A DNA stretch of 64,000 nucleotides, from assembly GCA_900540785.1 (NCBI GenBank), contig UQHF01000008.1, positions 1 through 64,000 on the forward strand, read 5' to 3'. Shown here one piece after another: positions 60,282 through 64,000 of this stretch (position 1 is its first letter; each line of letters starts with the position of its first letter). The notes under the pieces are model-generated. The model did no database searches. It was not told the DNA's origin and was given only the letters and a program-made list of their open reading frames with translations. The position numbers and the translations under genes are program-made. The DNA comes from an uncultured Blautia sp. Its GTDB lineage: Bacteria; Bacillota; Clostridia; Lachnospirales; Lachnospiraceae.

Positions 60282-62090
60282 TTACTTATCATCAAGCTTT
60301 AAAACACTCATAAACGCCTTCTGTGGAATCTCTACATTTCCAATCTGGCGCATACGCTTCTTACCTTCCTTCTGTTTTTCCAGGAGCTTCTTCTTACGGC
60401 TGATGTCACCGCCGTAACATTTGGCAAGTACGTCTTTTCTCATGGCTTTTACAGTCTCTCTTGCAATAATCTTGCTTCCCACCGCTGCCTGGATCGGGAT
60501 TTCAAAAAGCTGTCTCGGGATCTCCTCTTTCAGCTTTTCACACATCTTTCTTCCTCTCTCATAGGCAGTATCCGCATGTACAATAAAGGAAAGGGCGTCT
60601 ACTTCTTCTTTATTTACAAGAATATCAAGCTTCACAAGCTCGCTTCTCTCATAACCGCAAAGCTCATAATCAAGGGAAGCATATCCTCTGGAACGTGATT
60701 TCAGCGCGTCAAAGAAATCGTAGATGATCTCATTGAGAGGCAGCTTGTACTTTAAGAGCGCGCGCGTCTCTTCCATATATTCCATACCAATATACTGACC
60801 TCTTCTTTCCTGGCAAAGGTCCATAATGGCTCCGATAAATTCGGTTGTCACCATAATTTCCGCATTTACCATCGGCTCTTCCATATACTCAATTTCTGAC
60901 GGGTCAGGAAGATTTGTCGGGTTTGTAAGGTCAATAACTTCTCCGTTTGTCTTATGCACTTTATAAATAACACTTGGCGCAGTTGTCACAAGGTCAAGAT
61001 TATATTCTCTTTCCAGACGTTCCTGGATGATCTCAAGATGGAGAAGCCCCAGAAAACCGCAGCGGAAACCAAAGCCAAGAGCAATGGAAGTTTCCGGCTC
61101 ATAAAAAAGAGAAGCATCGTTTAACTGAAGCTTTTCCAAAGCGTCCCTTAAATCTCCGTATTTTGCTCCGTCTGCCGGATAAAGTCCGCAGTAAACCATC
61201 GGATTTACCTTCTTATATCCCGGAAGAGCCTCACTGCATGGCTCATCATTATTTGTTACTGTATCACCCACGCGGGTATCACGCACGTTTTTAATGCTGG
61301 CAGTAATATAGCCTACCATTCCTGCAGTCAGTTCATCACAAGGGATAAACTGTCCCGCGCCAAAATATCCGACTTCAACAACCTCTGTTGTAAATCCGGT
61401 TGCCATCATACGGATCGGCGTACCCTTTTTTACGCTTCCGTCCATTACGCGGCAAAATACGATTACGCCTTTATAAGGATCGTATATGGAGTCAAAGATC
61501 AGGGCTTTTAAAGGCGCATTCACATCTCCTGACGGAGCCGGGATTTTTGTCACGATCTGCTCCAGAACTTCTTCCACGTTAAGACCTGTTTTTGCGGAAA
61601 TCTGCGGGGCGTCCTGCGCCTCCAGACCGATCACATCCTCAATTTCATTGATGACACGTTCTGGATCTGCACTTGGAAGATCTACCTTATTAATAACGGG
61701 AACCACGTCCAGATCATGATCAAGCGCCATATACACGTTTGCCAGTGTCTGCGCCTCAATTCCCTGTGCTGCATCTACCACGAGAATGGCGCCGTCACAG
61801 GCTGCCAGGCTTCTGGACACTTCATAATTAAAGTCTACGTGTCCGGGGGTATCGATCAGGTTAAAAATATACTCTTCTCCATCGTGCGCCTTATACACAA
61901 TACGCACTGCCTGGGATTTGATGGTAATGCCTCTCTCTCTCTCAAGTTCCATGTTATCAAGAACCTGAGACTGCATCTCTCTTTCTGTCAGAAGACCTGT
62001 CTTCTGGATAATACGGTCCGCAAGCGTGGATTTTCCATGATCAATATGTGCTATAATACAAAAATTACGAATTTTACTCTGTTCTATCAC
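60282..62090 (-). CDS. lepA: Elongation factor 4 (LepA)
   Basis: A 602-residue translational GTPase read from GTG ([20 protein letters not shown]) seven bases after GAGGAGG, the usual LepA N-terminus; the frame extends 13 codons upstream. G1 [10 protein letters not shown]2 RGIT, G3 DTPGH, G4 NKVD and the C-terminal LepA-specific domain ([36 protein letters not shown]) are all seen. It assists ribosome assembly and translation under stress. Confidence 0.97.
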   Translation of the reverse strand: MIEQSKIRNFCIIAHIDHGKSTLADRIIQKTGLLTEREMQSQVLDNMELERERGITIKSQAVRIVYKAHDGEEYIFNLIDTPGHVDFNYEVSRSLAACDGAILVVDAAQGIEAQTLANVYMALDHDLDVVPVINKVDLPSADPERVINEIEDVIGLEAQDAPQISAKTGLNVEEVLEQIVTKIPAPSGDVNAPLKALIFDSIYDPYKGVIVFCRVMDGSVKKGTPIRMMATGFTTEVVEVGYFGAGQFIPCDELTAGMVGYITASIKNVRDTRVGDTVTNNDEPCSEALPGYKKVNPMVYCGLYPADGAKYGDLRDALEKLQLNDASLFYEPETSIALGFGFRCGFLGLLHLEIIQERLEREYNLDLVTTAPSVIYKVHKTNGEVIDLTNPTNLPDPSEIEYMEEPMVNAEIMVTTEFIGAIMDLCQERRGQYIGMEYMEETRALLKYKLPLNEIIYDFFDALKSRSRGYASLDYELCGYERSELVKLDILVNKEEVDALSFIVHADTAYERGRKMCEKLKEEIPRQLFEIPIQAAVGSKIIARETVKAMRKDVLAKCYGGDISRKKKLLEKQKEGKKRMRQIGNVEIPQKAFMSVLKLDDK

Positions 62091-62153
62091 CAGGAGTCCT
62101 CCTCTGTTTCTATGTTCGATTCTCCCCATTATATCACAGAAACTCCCCTGTTG

Positions 62154-63344
62154 TCACTTCCCTTTTAGCACCCTGTCAAGAATATCTGCGAAAGGCTCCA
62201 TCGCATTTTTTACCTCCTGCACCGTATTTGTCTGTGCCCCGGCTTCCAGAAGAATGGATTTCGGACGAAGATGGAGATTATACCGAAGCCCCGCAAGGTA
62301 AATTCCCCTGTAAAAATCAGGATAATAAAGAGCAGACTGGTATTCAAGCTGAAAAGAAAAAGCAAGGTTATCCTCTATATATGGATTTGGAAGATACGAT
62401 ACGTCTCCCTGGCTTACTGTACGGCTTACCCCGTTAAAAAACATGATCTGTGCCGTGGGTTTTCCATTGATCTCCGTCACAAGATGTCGATTTTTGTCAA
62501 CACCGTCCCTGTGAAGGTCAATAATCACCTCTATCGATGGATTTTCTTCCAGAAAAGGCTCCAGATAATCCCTGGCATAATCATAAGCCAGGCTCCTGTC
62601 CTCCACACCTCCTGCCATATCAAATTCCTCTTTAACGTGAAGTACATGGTACCCGTATTTTTCTTCCAGAATGGATTTCAGATAATCTCCCACTCCCACA
62701 ATGGTATCTTCCACTTTTCCTTCCCTTGAATCTATAAAAGCTTCCTGAGAATGACTGTGGTAAATGAGAATCTGAGGCGCAGATGCATCCTGCTTCAGTG
62801 TCATATCTTTTTCCAGAAAACGCGCCGCATCAAGCAGGTTCTCTTTTATTGATACATTTTTATCCTCAATAAAAAACTCACCCTTAAAATAATCAGGATC
62901 TGCCAGCGCTTCCGGAGACAGATCAACGACAGGGTGGGACTGCACTGCTGTCTCCTTCGCAGCTTCCGGTGTGGGCGACGGAAGCGGAGAGGGCATGGGC
63001 GTTATAGCAGGCGCTTTCGTCGGCTCAGGGGAAAGCTTCGCTTCCTGCGTTGGCGTTATCGAAGGCTCCGGTGTTTCTGCCGGAACTTCCTCTTCTTTTT
63101 CTCCTGCAGCATTTTCCGCCTGCACCCTCTCTGCAAGATACTCTGCATTTTTCTCCATGATCAGCTCAGATGTGGCTTCGTCCGTCTCCACAGCATCACT
63201 CCACGCTTCTTTTTCCAGAAAGTCATAAAGCGGTATCTGCCTGTAAAAATTTCCCCTCAGAAAAAAAGGCTCCGGTAAAAATACCAGAACAGCCGCAAAG
63301 CACAGGCTTAAAAATACGCAGAATGCTTTCTGAAAATTTGTCAC
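62154..63344 (-). CDS. spoIIP: Stage II sporulation protein P
   Basis: A 396-residue protein read from GTG with GAGGTGAT upstream. One N-terminal membrane helix (about 7-28), a Pro/Glu-rich linker with PSPLPSPTPEA repeats, and the SpoIIP amidase/endopeptidase domain (about 165-395) with LIYHSHSQEAF, IIDLHRDGV and KSILLEAGAQTNTVQEVKNA. SpoIIP degrades septal peptidoglycan during forespore engulfment with SpoIID and SpoIIM. It lies 48 bp after gpr. Confidence 0.95.
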   Translation of the reverse strand: MTNFQKAFCVFLSLCFAAVLVFLPEPFFLRGNFYRQIPLYDFLEKEAWSDAVETDEATSELIMEKNAEYLAERVQAENAAGEKEEEVPAETPEPSITPTQEAKLSPEPTKAPAITPMPSPLPSPTPEAAKETAVQSHPVVDLSPEALADPDYFKGEFFIEDKNVSIKENLLDAARFLEKDMTLKQDASAPQILIYHSHSQEAFIDSREGKVEDTIVGVGDYLKSILEEKYGYHVLHVKEEFDMAGGVEDRSLAYDYARDYLEPFLEENPSIEVIIDLHRDGVDKNRHLVTEINGKPTAQIMFFNGVSRTVSQGDVSYLPNPYIEDNLAFSFQLEYQSALYYPDFYRGIYLAGLRYNLHLRPKSILLEAGAQTNTVQEVKNAMEPFADILDRVLKGK

Positions 63345-63392
63345 ACGATCACCTCTTTAAAGGTATCCTATGACAGAGTAAAATAAATTATG

Positions 63393-64000
63393 TCAGGAAC
63401 AAAACGCCATATTCAGTCCCTCTGAAATCGTAAAGCTTAAATATTTTATGGTTTCATCCACATCTTTCGGCGTCACAAACATGGCGTGAAGATGTGGGGA
63501 AATCATTTCCTCCAGAAATTCCTTCTGTTCTGTCTCCTCAAGCGCGTCCAGAAGATGCGCCATAGAATCATGAACGATTGTGGCTGCATCTACCACTGTG
63601 GGAACGCCGATTCCAATCACCTTTACTCCCATGCTCTCTTCTGTCAGACCATTGCGGTGATTCCCAACGCCGGAGCCGGGATGGATTCCCGTATCTGTGA
63701 TCTGAATGGTTCTGCTTAATCTTTTTGTGCTTCTGGCAGCAAGGGCATCTATGGCAATGATAACGTCGGGCTTTGTTTCCTGTACGATCCCGCTGATGAT
63801 CTCCGATGTTTCCATACCCGTCTGCGCCATCACTCCGGGGGCAATTCCGCTGATACTGTGAATCTGCTCTCCTTCGATGCCCATTCTTCCGTATTCCCGG
63901 AGCACATGACGGGTCATACGCATATTTTCCACAACAAGAGGCCCCAGAGAATCCGCCGTAATCCTCTGGTTTCCCAGCCCTACCACAAGAACAGATTTAT
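63393..64000 (-). CDS. gpr: Germination (spore) protease, 3' part
   Basis: The C-terminal 200 or so residues of GPR, the protease that degrades small acid-soluble spore proteins at germination; the N-terminus lies beyond the right edge. Recognised by VLVVGLGNQRITADSLGP, ETSEIISGIVQETKPDVIIA, DALAARSTKRLSRTIQITDT and PGSGVGNHRNGLTEESMGV. The right-hand limit is the window end. Confidence 0.96.
   Translation of the reverse strand, partial: KSVLVVGLGNQRITADSLGPLVVENMRMTRHVLREYGRMGIEGEQIHSISGIAPGVMAQTGMETSEIISGIVQETKPDVIIAIDALAARSTKRLSRTIQITDTGIHPGSGVGNHRNGLTEESMGVKVIGIGVPTVVDAATIVHDSMAHLLDALEETEQKEFLEEMISPHLHAMFVTPKDVDETIKYLSFTISEGLNMAFCS

Overview
The window looks like chromosomal DNA of a spore-forming, Gram-positive gut Clostridium relative, most likely a member of the Lachnospiraceae. 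Supporting this are sporulation genes (gpr, spoIIP), the gpr-spoIIP-lepA-hemW gene order, a cdaA-cdaR-HPr cluster, four large secreted proteins with cell-wall-binding repeats, L-fucose genes and clostridial-type GGAGG ribosome binding sites. Almost everything is on the minus strand. No rRNA, tRNA, CRISPR array, prophage or complete insertion sequence was seen, and no stretch above 300 bases lacks a gene.

Layout. 1-2976: two tandem secreted cell-wall-binding paralogues (the first runs off the left edge). 3131-13945: a CUT2 sugar ABC importer (one binding protein, two different permeases and two ATPases that are identical in protein) and its control genes: response regulator, histidine kinase and membrane-anchored binding protein, an arrangement like XylFII-LytS-YesN. 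14194-21212: fucose mutarotase, fucose isomerase and an AraC regulator, interrupted by an SH3 protein, an XRE regulator and an AlbA/Schlafen-like gene bracketed by 43-bp direct repeats. The simplest reading is that the importer brings in L-fucose or a related deoxysugar; fucK and fucA are not here.

21240-32343: a nine-gene surface-polysaccharide operon. It begins with a GH25 lysozyme, continues with WecE and RfbC, the Wzm/Wzt exporter, a methyltransferase, a kinase-like protein with a C-terminal coiled coil, a double GT2 glycosyltransferase and a DUF2142-type membrane protein. The adjacent methyltransferase, kinase and coiled coil next to a Wzt with a C-terminal domain resemble a split WbdD chain-capping system, the most interesting proposal here. 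32537-35188 is an L,D-transpeptidase with the same type of wall-binding repeats.

35231-46376: housekeeping block with HPr, CdaR, CdaA, two membrane proteins, ComF, RecD2, MreB and UvrA. 46473-58673: an accessory stretch of small resistance- and stress-type genes (four GNATs, VOC, GyrI-like, EamA, nucleotidyltransferase, radical SAM, MerR, MATE, esterase, ThyX) that includes a frameshifted MerR gene, an internally deleted AI-2E transporter gene, an unlisted 54-codon gene and a MITE-like inverted repeat. 58873-64000: hemW, a small lipoprotein, lepA, spoIIP and the 3' part of gpr.

Start codons were chosen by ribosome-binding-site position, so many genes begin inside the longest open frame. Functional calls rest on recognised motifs read by eye; no database search was run.
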